Assembly: GCA_032718475.1 (NCBI GenBank)
Contig: JAUCBJ010000815.1
Location: 1-64,000 of the forward strand
Reading direction: 5' to 3'
DNA from: Nemertoderma westbladi
Taxonomy: Eukaryota; Xenacoelomorpha; Nemertodermatida; Nemertodermatidae
Length of the DNA stretch: 64,000 bases
Each line of letters opens with the position of its first letter. Position 1 is the stretch's first letter. Positions 1 through 11,189 of this stretch are shown piece by piece. The notes beneath the pieces are model-generated. The model was not told where the DNA came from. It saw nothing but the letters and a program-made list of their open reading frames with translations, and ran no database searches. The position numbers and the translations under genes are program-made.

Positions 1-2037
1 AACGCGATACTTTGCTGCACTTCTTGCAACTCTAACCTACTTTCCCTTACTGTGCCCTTGAATTGCTGACCAGTCTCCTGCATCTGCCCGAGCAGGAGAT
101 CCATCCCCCGTCGTCTCTCATACACCCACTCGACCGCCGAAGCGGGAGCCGCCAACGTTGTAGCGGGCGGACGAGGGACAATGGGCGACAAATCATTAAT
201 ATTTCGCTCGGAGTCCAGGACATGAACATTTTCAAGGGTGGTTCTGTGGGGCACAGATAGCTTAGTGCTGTGCAGAGGGAATTTAGAGGTGGGTTCAGGG
301 AGTACAGGTGTCTCTACCACCGAAGGGGTGGCTTCGGGAACAGGCCTAATTATTTCAGGCTCATCTACTATAGTAGGGAGTCTTTCTATTATAATTATTT
401 GGTCTGTGGGTTCTGTACTACCTAAGTCTGTGCTAACTAGTTGCCTTCTAACAGCTGGGGGCAAATCAGGCAATTTCTGACGGTGGGACATTCTTCTACG
501 TCTGCTTAGACGAGATCTATTTCCTCCGCCTTCAGGATCGGTGGTATCGCCTTCCTCAGATGATGTATATCCCTGTCTTTTGGGAGTTGATCGACTCATC
601 ATCTGCATTTGACTAGCTGTTAACTGTTTATTTATGCAGTCTTGATTCTCCTGAATGTTTTCCAATTCTAGTTGGGTGGTTTCTTCAGACACTCTCCATT
701 CTGCTTCTGCCACTGCCTCTGCCGCTTTTCTTTCCGCTTCGGCCACTGCCACTGCCGCTTTTCTTTCCGCTTCGGCCACTGCCACTGCCGCTGCCGCTGC
801 TATTTTCTTTCTGTCTTCTATATGTTTTTTCTTGACTTGTTCTTCTTGGACCCTAGCGATGCGGAATCTTTCATCAAATTTAGCTTGGTTCGCAGCTAAC
901 ATATCCGCATCGATTGCGTCCAACACAAGCTTGGCTCCTTCACTATTAGGGCGAAGTCCAGACAGCCGTCTCCTCAACTCTTCGTCACCTACAAATCGTT
1001 GATAGTCTGACAGATAGATATCAATAGCATCCCTCTTATGCGGTGTTTCTGCTGTCACTTCACTTTCCACTTGGGAAAAGGTAGCGTCTGTTGATTCTCC
1101 ATGGGTTGAGCGCTCAGCCAGCTGAGATTTCCACTGGGCAGTTTCTTGAACCTTGAGACCCACCTGCTGGAACCAAGTCTTTACGGCAACTTGCAACGAC
1201 GTATCTTGGCTTCTTTTCGAAGCTTCCTCAAAGGCCGATAGGATTAGTCTGATTCTTAGAATTCTTTCTCGAACTTGATAAAACAGCTCTTCCTGCTTTT
1301 GAGGTCTTTGCCGTTCGAAACAGGTGTTCCTCTAAGCGCTCCAAAGAGCTGAAGAATCCCTGGACATATTCTGCTGCCGACCTCTCCCACGCAGCTGGAT
1401 CACTCGTGTTTCTTGTCACTCCCATCCTGTGTAAGTCCTCCCAGGCAGCTTCCGATAAGTTAAACGGGAGTCTGGGTCCAGGGAAGTTCCATTGCTTCTC
1501 GACAATGGACTGCAGTTCCTCCACCGTATATCCCGCATAACTGACCTCCCTCGTGTATCCCGCACAACCGTCCCCGGTCGATCGCTTACTTCTCGCCCAA
1601 CCGACTGGATGTTCTTCTACAGCGATCAATACTCTAGCGAGTATGTTCCCTGGAAGAATGAGAAGGGGATCCGTATAAACCGCATCTGCCATCTTTGCTC
1701 CGTGCTCGGGTGTCAGCTCTACAGTATCGGAACTACTGGAACTATCGGGCTGTTGAGAAATAAGTTCTCGTTTCGGGTACTGCTGCTGTTTCGCTGCCTC
1801 TTGGTCCCGCTTGACTTGAGCCCTAGTGCCTATGATAGACCTATGGTGCTCTACTAGTCTAGGGTCTGACACTACTACTGTAGGGAGGGCCTTTCTTACA
1901 GTAGGAGGGGACTTAGACTTTGGTCTGGGATGTTCTATACTTTGATATTGGTCACAGATCTTTTTAAGACACTGTCTAACAGTCATTCTAACACTTTCTA
2001 TGAGACTATCTGACAGTGTTTGTTGTGAGTCAGACAT
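1..2037 (-). pseudogene. gag: BEL/Pao gag, 5' part, frameshifted and cut by the window edge
   Basis: This is the Gag N-terminal half of a BEL/Pao retrotransposon. It reads from ATG at 2037 down to the window edge and is collinear with the first ~700 codons of the complete element at 40687 (shared N-terminus MSD..LSDSL, then HHRSIIGTRAQVKRDQEAA, SEAAWED.HRMGV and WNFPGP). A coiled-coil stretch rich in Ala, Glu and Lys lies at about 670-840. The first frame (2037-1228) leaves the homologous reading near 1310-1320, after the LFR codons, and the homologous reading continues in another minus frame, so there is at least one frameshift. Protease, RT and integrase would lie left of the window. The protein is clearly diverged from the copy at 40687, so this is a separate, older insertion of the same family. 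Plus-strand ORFs here are shadows. Confidence 0.85.
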
Positions 2038-4318
2038 GTTTGATTGTACAGTTGAATGCCTACTGCTATATTACAGTTAAATCAAGTCTAGTAATTCAGT
2101 ATCACTGTTAGCCTAGTAATTAATTACCGATATCGTTACTCTATGTAACGTGATATATATACAATATATTAGAATACCGGTATACACTTATAGTATATAT
2201 AAGTATTATTACAGACTAGGTTTGTCACAGAATACCGGTATATAATTTCTGCACAAATATATATAAATATATAATAGGCCTATCGTGAATACCGGTATAT
2301 AGCTTACACTTATAATGTATATATATAAGTATAATTACAGACTAGAATTAATTACAGAATACCGGTATATAATTTAGCCTAAATTTATAGAAATAAATAT
2401 AATAAGCCTATTGTAAATACCGGTATGTCAATTATTTTAGAATAATTGAATTTCTGAATTTTAGGGGTTACTTGGTTACTTTAACTTACTTTATTACCGT
2501 TATTTAAGCAGTAGTCCAACTGATATTAAGACCTAATTGTTGTATGGCAGGCCTACTATTTATAAATCGTTTGAGTTGATTTATAATATATATATACCCG
2601 TTAAAATGGGTTTTTGTCAATATTTGAAATAAATGTTATTATTTCTGGGGGGAGTCACTACACAGAAGCTGTGCGCTCTCAGTGGAGTGCTACTTGTTGG
2701 ACACTAAAACAAATAATTCTAATTTACCTAAGTTACTTAATACTACAAATTACGTACTATTCGGGGTGAGATTACAATCTCTAAATAAACACAAAAATTA
2801 CAAATACACAAATACAAATTTTTAGGGTAATTTTACAAGAAGTCTACAAACCAGCCTAACCAAGGGTTAGAATATCTGGTTATTACAACGAACAGGGTAC
2901 TACGGTATTTGAAAATAATAAGTAGTAGTAAATATATTGCGTTGTCCAGATAGAAAAATACCACCGTCTGACGACTTATAGCCGTATCGCTATAAGTACT
3001 ACGTTATGTATCACGGAGTGTTCCTACCTAGAAGTTAATTTCCGCGGTCTACCAGAACCAACGTGCCTATTAACCACTTTACAACACAAATATACTGCCT
3101 ACACACTAATTACCTTCGGAAAGCACTGTACACTAAACCCTAAATTAGGTACAAGTACTTGTACAACAAATAACTCAGCAGTTAGAAATACTTGTACAGC
3201 TAAAGGAACCACGGCATCTGCTGGAGTGACCGGGGCACAAAATCACCAGTCTTTACCTACGCCAAGCAGCCCTGATGTAGTACCGGGGTTAATTTAACTA
3301 TAACGGTATATATAACAAGCACAATTACTGTAGGAATAAACTTGGGGATATGAATGTTGCGAATAATCGCATAAACTCTGAATAATAAATATTACGCTAC
3401 CCGTACAAACTACTCAAACAAAATACAAACCAAACGCTGGCAGACTACTATCAAGCCTAAATAAACTACAGTATGTGCAGACTCCGAAATGGTTAGTTAG
3501 TATGCGTTCTAACCGAGTAGTACGACTTATTCTTTCGGGGGGGGGGGGGGGGATTTACCTTACAGCTCTAGATGCCCCTACTTTCCTAACCGGCACTTTA
3601 TCGGACATACACTCTACACACACCACAATCTCTTCAGACTTAACAACAGCCAGACAACAATCTAGCCTATAAATTATCTGAATAAGAAATATTACGGTAC
3701 CTGTACAGACTACACAAACAAAGTACAGACCAAACGATGGCAGACTACTATCAAGCCTAAATAAACTACAGGACATGCAGACTCCGAAATGGTTAGTTAG
3801 TATGCGTTCTAACCTAGTAGTACGACTTATTCTTTCGGTGGGGGATTTACCTTACAGCTCTAGCTGCCCCTACGTTCCTAACCGGCACTTTATCGGACAT
3901 ACACTCTACATGCACTGCAATCCGTTCAGACCTATCAACAGTCAGACAACAGTCCAGCCTACAAATTATCTGTACGATCTGAGCAGGCTTACACGTCTTC
4001 TGCTCAATATTAGCCTACAAATAAATAAAACTGACAGAAACAAGTAAACCATACAAAGGAATAAGGGGTGATCAATCCCTAATCCCCTAACAGCCTACAA
4101 TATACAATATATCACAATCGAAATAATACTGATGTACCTATACTGCTGTAAGTACCGGTTCCGGTGGTTAGGTAGTTAGGCCTACAGGTTACCGGTCGAC
4201 CGGTACTTCAGCTTTATTGCTTACTGCAATAAAGAAGCAATAACTGTTACTGTTCTTACCAGAACAATATTAAACTGTATTTATTGCCTACACTGCAATC
4301 TAGATTAAAAACTGTTAT
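2038..4318 (-). other. Long untranslated leader of the minus-strand BEL element
   Basis: This is the leader between LTR and gag, inverted relative to 38416-40686 and collinear with it. It keeps the same two repeat blocks: AT-rich units each carrying ACCGGTAT (about 2150-2440) and two copies of a roughly 290-bp unit (about 3450-4000). A G homopolymer sits near 3537-3553. Short plus-strand ORFs inside the duplicated unit (from 3475 and 3775) are near-copies of each other only because the DNA is duplicated; I do not call them genes. Confidence 0.75.
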
Positions 4319-5424
4319 TGTTCGCGCTTTTAAGACCTTTGGCAGTTTAACCCGCCAAATCTATATGTCTTCTAGGTTATAAATCGACTTTAGCCTATGA
4401 CAAGTATTTGATACAAATAAATCCAACATTAGCCGAAGCCAGTCTATGCGCGACCATTCACCCGCTGGATATACCCGGGAGACTGGATTCGGATGCTTTA
4501 ATTTGATTGCGGTGCAGGCCTACCGTACTATTCGATTGATCGTTAATATATAATCTCTGACAAATATTATTCACTTTCGGGAAATATTAGCAGTTCCTTT
4601 AGGACGTGGCGCTCTATCCATATAAACAGAGTTATGACTTACACTATACACAACGGGATGGCTTATAGATCACAAAAGGTGCATTCTTTAGGAAATGCTT
4701 TGTTACTCGGTCAAGCACATACAGACTATTGCACACCACTGCACACTGAATTGCCGATATTCACTGATTTTAATCATGTATAAAGAGAACAGCAACCGAC
4801 ATTTGTAGGGCCTATTAAGTAGCATTGAATTCACTACAAACCACGATAATGTATGTCGCAATTGCTATATGTAACCGGTCTCTCTAACCTTAGTGTATCA
4901 AGAAGATTGGGGTTTCTGATCGTTTATCAATATTCTCCAAATAACAATATGCAAACGAATGATACATTTAATAACAAACCGTAAATAGCAGTAAATAATG
5001 CGGTGAAAAGCAGTTTGAGTTTACAGCACGTAGTATGCAGTACCGTGCCAGACCAGGTAGGTAGTGTGCCAAGTTAACCAAGATAACAGTTTTGTGATCT
5101 TATAATTAAAGACGTTCTAATGTTGGAAAATTCAGAAACATTCCACAGCCGATGATGTTCTAAGCTGGGAAAAACGTCATTACTGAATCATGTGATTCGT
5201 GGTATACATTTTACACACAAAGAGGTAATCTATCACTGTGATTGGTCAACTGTTGTTCTGATTGGTTGATCGAACGGAACAAAGAGGCTACACAAGTACA
5301 GCAAATCAGCCAACCAGCGGGCGGATTGTGCCACTAGAAGCAACAGTTTAGAGGATTTGAGCGAATGGGGGAAAACTGGATTACGAATGGAAAAGGCCAG
5401 TTATATCCCCCAAAAGCTTTTACA
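4319..5424 (-). repeat. LTR (5' LTR) of the minus-strand BEL element
   Basis: It is homologous in inverted orientation to the 1,155-bp LTR at 37261-38415. On the plus strand it begins with a diverged TGTTCGCGCTTTTAAGACC, keeps the segment around GTAACCGGTCTCTCTAACC (4873-4891), and ends with AAAAGCTTTTACA at 5412-5424, the complement of the LTR start TGTAAAAGC. It is about 1,106 bp long and considerably diverged in the 4950-5300 stretch. The outer edge abuts BEL coding sequence of another family at 5425. Confidence 0.7.
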
Positions 5425-6340
5425 GGAAGGGTACTCACGAGGCTTCGTAAACTGAAGCAAACGCTGAAGCGGAGCCCCGAGAAGGATGAGTACATTCACA
5501 AGAAGATAAGGAAGTATGTCGAGAAAGGATGGGCCGTGGAGTTACCGGTCGACGAACCGAACACGGACAGGACCTATTACCTGCCACTTCACGTGGCTCT
5601 AGACCCAAAGAAAGGTAAATTACGGATGGTAGTTGACGCATCGGCTAAAACCGACGGCAAGGGCCTTAACGACTATCTGCTAGAAGTCCCCAACATCTAT
5701 AACTCGGGAATCGAGGTCCTACTAAGATTCAGAAACGGGAGGCACGCCTTCACCTGAGACATTGAAGGCATGTTCAACCAAGTCCGTGTGACAGAGGAGG
5801 ATAGTGACAGCCAGCGCTTCCTATGGTACAACGGCGACGAGAAACCGTTGACAATACCGATGTACAAGATGGTGGTGCAGAATATGGGGGCCAAGTCGTC
5901 CTCATTTACGACGACTGTGGCTGTGAGGGATACAGTAGAGGGGAAAGAGGAGAAGTATAGCGCCAAGGCCGTCGATATGATTCGACGCGGCTTTTATGTA
6001 GACGACGGAATAGAGTCTGGAAATATGGTTAAAGAACTACTGGATACAGGGCGCGAGGTTCGCGACATCCTGAAGGGATCCAGGTTTAACCTGACCAAGT
6101 TCCAATCTAGCTCAGAGGAGTTTATGAAAGCAATAGAGGACAGGAGGCCAGAGTCGACCATGGATTATCCCACAACAGTCAAGGGACAGGACATGGCAAA
6201 CAAAAGAGTAGAGTCTCAGCAGAAGGCACTGGGGATCGTGTGGAACCGGGAGACAGACGAGTTCAAGTATCAGCTGAGCCAGGAGAACATCGGACATCTA
6301 CACAAAGAGGGGCTATGTATCGTACATAAATGTATCGAAA
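5425..6340 (+). pseudogene. pol: BEL/Pao reverse transcriptase relic (second, older family)
   Basis: This is the RT domain of a BEL/Pao polyprotein. The frame shows G.AVELP....DRTYYLPLHVAL, a block starting RMVVDASA, then DIEGMF, and the catalytic YVDD near 5995-6006 followed by LTKFQSSSEEF. It aligns with the RT of the complete element (TYYLTHHYV, RVVFDGSA, DIEGMF, YMDD, LTKFTSNSREF) but is a different family with GC-richer codons. A TGA at 5755-5757 breaks the frame where an Arg or similar codon precedes DIEGMF. The 5' side is missing because another BEL element is inserted at 5424/5425. Homology to RT stops near 6300-6340, where the frame runs directly into unrelated sequence. RNase H and integrase are absent, presumably through an internal deletion. 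Confidence 0.8.
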
Positions 6341-7596
6341 CAGTCGACATCGGGACGCCCATACCAGCGGGCGCCGAGGGCGATTTCACAAAGAGTAGGC
6401 CAGGGGAACTGGAAGGATGGAGAGTCACGGGCGAGAGCCAAGGTGGGAAGGGACACTGTGGATCTACCGGAATACCGGGTTTGGAGCCATTCCCAGCGGA
6501 GGACGAGGATGACGACGAGTTCGGAGAGATGCTGCCCATCGGGAGAATCAGCCACTCAGACACGGACTGGGTTGGCGGGAGAGTGGTGACGGCCAGCGGG
6601 GCGAGGGCCTTCTGGGATAGACCCGGCAAGCGGGCCTGGGTGCATGAGGACCCGGCGATGGATTTCGCGGGGAGCACCCTCAGGTTGGGCGAGCAACCGG
6701 GAACGGCACCACGGGTAGTATTCGGAGAGACGATGCCCAGGCGAGACGAGGAGATAGACATGGACAGAGACGTTAACGTCCAGAAGTTTGCTTACCAGCG
6801 ACTCCATAGACTGAGGCGATCGCTTGGGGCGAAGGACGACTTGGGGCGGGACGCGTTGGTACTCGGCTGCGATTATTGCGGGAGGCTTACTCACCAGGAA
6901 AGGAGCTGCTTGTACCAATTCCAGAAAGGGACGAGTTGCCTCTACTGCCGCGAGTCGAGTCATAGGATGGGGGCATGTCCACGGTTGCACTGCCGGTGTT
7001 CTAAGTGTTCTAAGTGCAACTTCCGGGGGCACTACGGACGCCAGTGCGACTGGATGGACGACAAGTAGAAGTTTAGGATCTTCAAAGAGTGGGACGATGT
7101 CGGCGTCATGATGCAGCAGCGGATGAAGGCCCAGGAATTCCAGTGGGGTTTCTTTAACATTAACCAGGAGGCCCACCTGGAAATCATCAAACGGAGGCTT
7201 CCGTTTACTTATCAGGAAGTATCAACGGCGGCATCGTATGTGGGAGTGATGAATACACAGAGGTATTTAGACAGGTGGACGCCAGAGAACCGGGGAGAGT
7301 TCAGAGATTTCCTGGTGGAGGATGTGCCGCGGGCCATGAAGGTGATCCTATGGGACGCCACTAGGGGGAAGCAACAGGGGCATTCGGAGGGGCCACCAGT
7401 GAAGCAATACCGGGAGCTAATAACACCAGCGCCCAAGGAATCAACGACGGGAATTAGTAGGGAAGTAACGGCAAGGATGAGGAACCTTAAGGAGGACAAG
7501 AACAAGGGAGCGGCGACAACCAGGAAGCGACCGAGACAGGACGGCGACAGAGGGAAGGAACTGAGATGGTTCCCAAAGACAGGAGGAGCGAACTAG
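6341..7596 (+). pseudogene. Relic of a BEL accessory ORF with three zinc knuckles
   Basis: This is the continuation of the same frame beyond the RT relic. An acidic, Gly-rich stretch (6370-6780) precedes three CCHC-type knuckles at about 6868-7050: CDYCGRLTHQERSC, CLYCRESSHRMGAC and CSKCNFRGHYGRQC, each C-x2-C-x4-H-x4-C. A TAG at 7066-7068 interrupts the frame, which then continues open to 7596 (KEWDDVG, KRRLPFTYQEV, basic C-terminus with RKRPRQ). The same knuckle array, followed by a similarly spaced Arg/Tyr-rich segment, occurs at the C-terminus of ORF3 in the giant BEL element (about 53815-54020). Function is unknown; nucleic-acid binding is inferred from the knuckles only. Confidence 0.65.
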
Positions 7597-8347
7597 AACT
7601 TGGACAGGGAGATGTGGGGATGCCTGGAAGGCACCACATGCGAAGTAATACGAACTCCTAAGTGCAAATTTAATTAAAAGTGCAATTAGTATATACGTAT
7701 GTAATAATCATTAGAATATAATCATATAACCAATATATTCAAAGTAGGTAGCATAGTCATGTAACCCTATTTTTCCAACTAGCTACTGGGACTGGGGGCC
7801 AATCGACTATGACAGGAGGACGGGAGACTAGACGTAGCACTACACACTTGACACTTCTTAAGTGCGACAGCACGGAAGGGGAGGGTGAGGCTCGTCAGGA
7901 GTGAATGGGTAAAGTGAGTAAGAGTTGAGTATAGAATGCAGGGGAGATAGTGAGAGGTGGTGTTGAGGCATGTGGAGAGAGTACGGGTGTCATTCAAATG
8001 TGGGGGGGGGGGGAGGAGTAAGAGGCAGAGTGAGGGACAAGGAGGTCCGAAAGTTAGAGTGGAAGTAGAGAGAAGTTAGAGCAGTTAGAGTGGAGAGGAG
8101 ATTTAAAAATTGTGTGAGAGAAATCCACAATTGTCTCGAGCCGAGACGCCAGATGTCTTGGTGCAACATAGGTTGGAGTTGCACCAAGAGAGGGTAGTAA
8201 TATCATACCCAGAGGGAGCAGCCTGGAAAGTCGACTCCAAGTAAGAGAACTCCACCCCACACCCGATAGTAGATTGGGTTCCAGCGGAATTGAAGCACAC
8301 TCAAAGGTGATGCTATCTTCTCACCGGGAAGATAGCATGGGGGGGAG
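7597..8347. other. Noncoding 3' region of the older element
   Basis: There is no convincing coding sequence here. Composition shifts from AT-rich (7680-7760) to purine-rich on the plus strand (7800-8350), with a G run near 8000-8013. It ends in a purine tract (ATGGGGGGGAG, 8338-8347) immediately before a TGTGAGCGG start, as a polypurine tract precedes a 3' LTR. Confidence 0.4.
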
Positions 8348-8872
8348 TGTGAGCGGATTCATTTCTGCCTCACTATCCCCATAAAGTTGGGAAGTGGCAC
8401 CTTTTTCAGCAATATTGGAGATACGAGATTAATAACAATCAATCTCGTTTCACACCCAATAACGGGATAACACAATCACCAAAAGCCACACAAAAGGAGG
8501 TTAGAGGTCAAACCACCTCGAGAGGGCAGATAACCAACAGGGGGGGGGGAAACACTCCCAGAGAGGGGAGAGGCGTGAAGTAGGTTGTTAGCCAATAAGG
8601 GCGAGGGAGAGCATCTGCTAGGTGATAAGGCCACAGTACTGTAAGGATGATTAGATATATATTATCAGTATATTGTCATACCAATCAGTTTACTCAGTTA
8701 CTCAGTTCAGACCGGTAACATTTCGCACCGTCACCATTACAACATCACAATCAGTCCATACCGGTCAGTTATCTTATCTATTCTGTCAACTGTGCTGTCA
8801 TATATTATCCATTTTACGTATCTATAACAATATCAAAGCGATAGCAACAAACTATTATCTTTCTCAACAACA
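8348..8872 (+). repeat. Candidate LTR (single copy in window)
   Basis: It begins TGTGAGCGG after a purine-rich tract and could end at CAACAACA (8872), giving TG...CA ends and about 525 bp. No second copy is in the window, so the call rests on end structure and context only. The short minus-strand ORF at 8814-9029 overlapping its right edge is unrecognised. Confidence 0.3.
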
Positions 8873-9360
8873 CGGTGACGCGTAGCTTATCAAACCGGTC
8901 GGGATCCCATGATCCCGTCACATCGGTTTCAATTACATCGACTCGCACCTCCACTGCTTCGATGCGCGTGTTTATTACTTCGCTAATTAGCGATCGTAGC
9001 TCCTCCTTAGTCATGGTACCCACGGCCATTTCTCTAATTACGATTACTGCTTACATTAAAACGATGAATATTTTGATATTCAAAATAAGTTGAACGCAAT
9101 AAATACACCAAATACAGCTTAAGGTTGATGCCATCAATGATCATGCATGGTTCTGTACTTTCTGTCATACATACAGACGTATAATTACTTTCACAATTAC
9201 CGAATTAATCCCTTGCTTATGCCCTTCAGCCATAAAATGATTTGTAAAAAAAAATATATAAAAAAATATAAAAATATAATGAAATACATATCACACAGTT
9301 AAGGTTAATATTGGTAATATTATATTATAATATTATACAGTAATATTGAATAACTTATTA
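8873..9360. other. AT-rich spacer
   Basis: Nothing convincing is seen apart from the short unrecognised minus-strand ORF ending near 8817 and A/T-rich simple sequence at 9240-9360. Confidence 0.5.
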
Positions 9361-9368
9361 ACTTAAAT

Positions 9369-9855
9369 GCTTGTTTTCCTGTTACTCCCCCCCCCCCCCC
9401 CCCCCCCACCCCCAATGCTGTTACTCCCTCAGAATTTCCACTTACCCCCCCCCCCCATTCCTGTTACTGTGAATATATTAACTAGATAGGAAAAAGTAGA
9501 TATATGTTCATACGTTGTACATATTGTTAACAACATTGTTTATTGTTTTTGTTAGGAAAAAGCCGTCTCTGTAAACTGCTCAAATTGTATATGTATGTTT
9601 GTTTTTTCCTCTATTCCCCTTGACAATCCAATTCATGACAATTCTGTATTATTTGTTTTGGTTTTTTATTATTTTTGTAAAAGGAATTACATCAAAATTA
9701 ATTATTAACTTGTGAGGCGAGTGAAGCGCGCCTGGCTTGCTAGTTGGTAACTAAAATGGTTACTAAGATGAATCATTTTCAGTGATGGGTGGTTAACAGG
9801 AATAATGGGGGGTAACAGGTATCACTATCTGTCTGAGACGGGGTGTAACAGCACT

Positions 9856-9895
<40 letters not shown>

Positions 9896-9911
9896 GTAAC
9901 AGGACAGTACC
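9369..9911. mobile_element. Non-autonomous element with poly-C/poly-G inverted ends
   Basis: The left end carries CCTGTTACT followed by a 21-C run (9387-9407). The right end carries a 39-G run (9856-9894) followed by GTGTAACAGG, the complement of the left end. ACTTAAAT occurs at 9361-9368 and again at 9912-9919, consistent with an 8-bp target duplication. The homologous unoccupied sequence at about 30586-30600 has the ACTTAAAT once. No ORF is present. Confidence 0.5.
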
Positions 9912-10290
9912 ACTTAAATACCATAAATTAGCTGTTTGTTTATTACTACAGTACCATTTATATTTTCCCTGAATACAATAGTAACTGTATTTTAGTTTAA
10001 TTTTGATGCATTTTGATTGGAATATTGGAAATAAACATACATGAACTCGATCTTGACCCTGACAAACAGGTTCGGATGAATATTTTTTGCTGGGTCTAAA
10101 TTTTGACAGCACAATATGGCATTGTAATATCAAATTCTTGATAGTGACTGTGATACTTCGTGATTAATATGCATATCAATATTATTATATCCGAAGAGAT
10201 ACGATGTCTTTGAATATAAATTTTTATTATATATTATTAATATATATATCTATATATCTTTCAATATAATTTAATGCAGTTGCAACGCAG
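9912..10290. repeat. Dispersed repeat, second copy at about 30585-30960
   Basis: It is near-identical to 30585-30960 over several blocks (for example ATTAGCTGTTTGTTTATTAC and the segment around TTTTTTGCTGGGTC). It ends in an AT-rich run. The right side joins a LINE 3' end, so it may be part of a LINE tail or a separate insertion. Confidence 0.5.
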
Positions 10291-10860
10291 CTGCATTATA
10301 TTATATGCAAAGAATATACATCCTGCAAGTTACATATTACATATATAATAAAACTGTGCCTGGTTGTCAAAAAATTGCACCTCCACAACTCCCTATCACC
10401 CATGACATTTGATAGATAATTCGCATCTTTAAGGCCAGCGTCCTTTATGAGGTTCTCAAGAAAGGGCTGTCCACCATGCTTATTCACTGCATGGGGCTGC
10501 CAAAGCACAAGAGTCCCCACAGGTGATCCTCACAGCGAAAGCAATGTCAAAGTGGAGGTGGTTCAGTTAGTGTCAAGCTTGGGGAGACTAATGAAATACC
10601 TCCAATGTTGTATAGAGTCTGATTGGAGATGTGTTCATCGTACTTGACAATATGAACCCGGCGCAGCATTTTTGCGAGCTTCAGATGAACTGATATTCAA
10701 AATCAGTGCATCTAGAATTCGATTGTCATCTGGATTACCAGTTTCCTCATTATAACCGCATTTTTCCAAAATGCTATGCATTGCAGTCAAATAAATAATC
10801 ACAGAATGGTTCATTGTCCTTCTGATGTTTGTCATTTAATTGTTTTCTAAACACCCGGTG
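10291..10860 (-). pseudogene. LINE 3' end relic, subfamily B
   Basis: The minus-strand C-terminal LINE peptide is LVLWQPHAVNKHGGQPF..., followed by VMGDRELWRCNF, matching the ends of the better copies at 11239 and 28699. Homology continues to about 10660 with frameshifts; beyond that it decays. Its 3' flank (10200-10330) with inverted GCAGCTGC motifs is shared with the copy at 34100-34260, defining a subfamily distinct from the CTA-tailed copies. Confidence 0.6.
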
Positions 10861-11189
10861 ACCTGTACCACCATGAATATATTTTTCAAGTTTATCAACA
10901 TCATTTTTTTCAACAGCTGACAAGCGTCTATTTAATTGCAATATTAACCATACTTATCTTGGCAGCCACTAGTAGAGGCTAATGGTGTGTTATAGCGTAA
11001 TTTGGGGCGAGCTGCTATATAGGTGGGTTCATCTGGGTTTGCTGGGGCTGTTATACCTGACCTGCCATACCATAAGCAGAATATGTTGCTCACCAGATAG
11101 TAACATCATCTGTTGACATATCAAACGGCCTACCAATCAATTTAACTGACATTGTTAATGGGTGGAGATTTTTGTATACCATTTGCTCC

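Noticed and set aside
3475-4047. Two similar short plus-strand ORFs (65 and 90 aa)
   Set aside because: They arise from the duplicated leader unit of the BEL element and lie antisense in it; similarity is explained by DNA duplication.
6270-7176. Long minus-strand ORFs
   Set aside because: Antisense to the BEL RT/knuckle relic, which has recognisable motifs on the plus strand.
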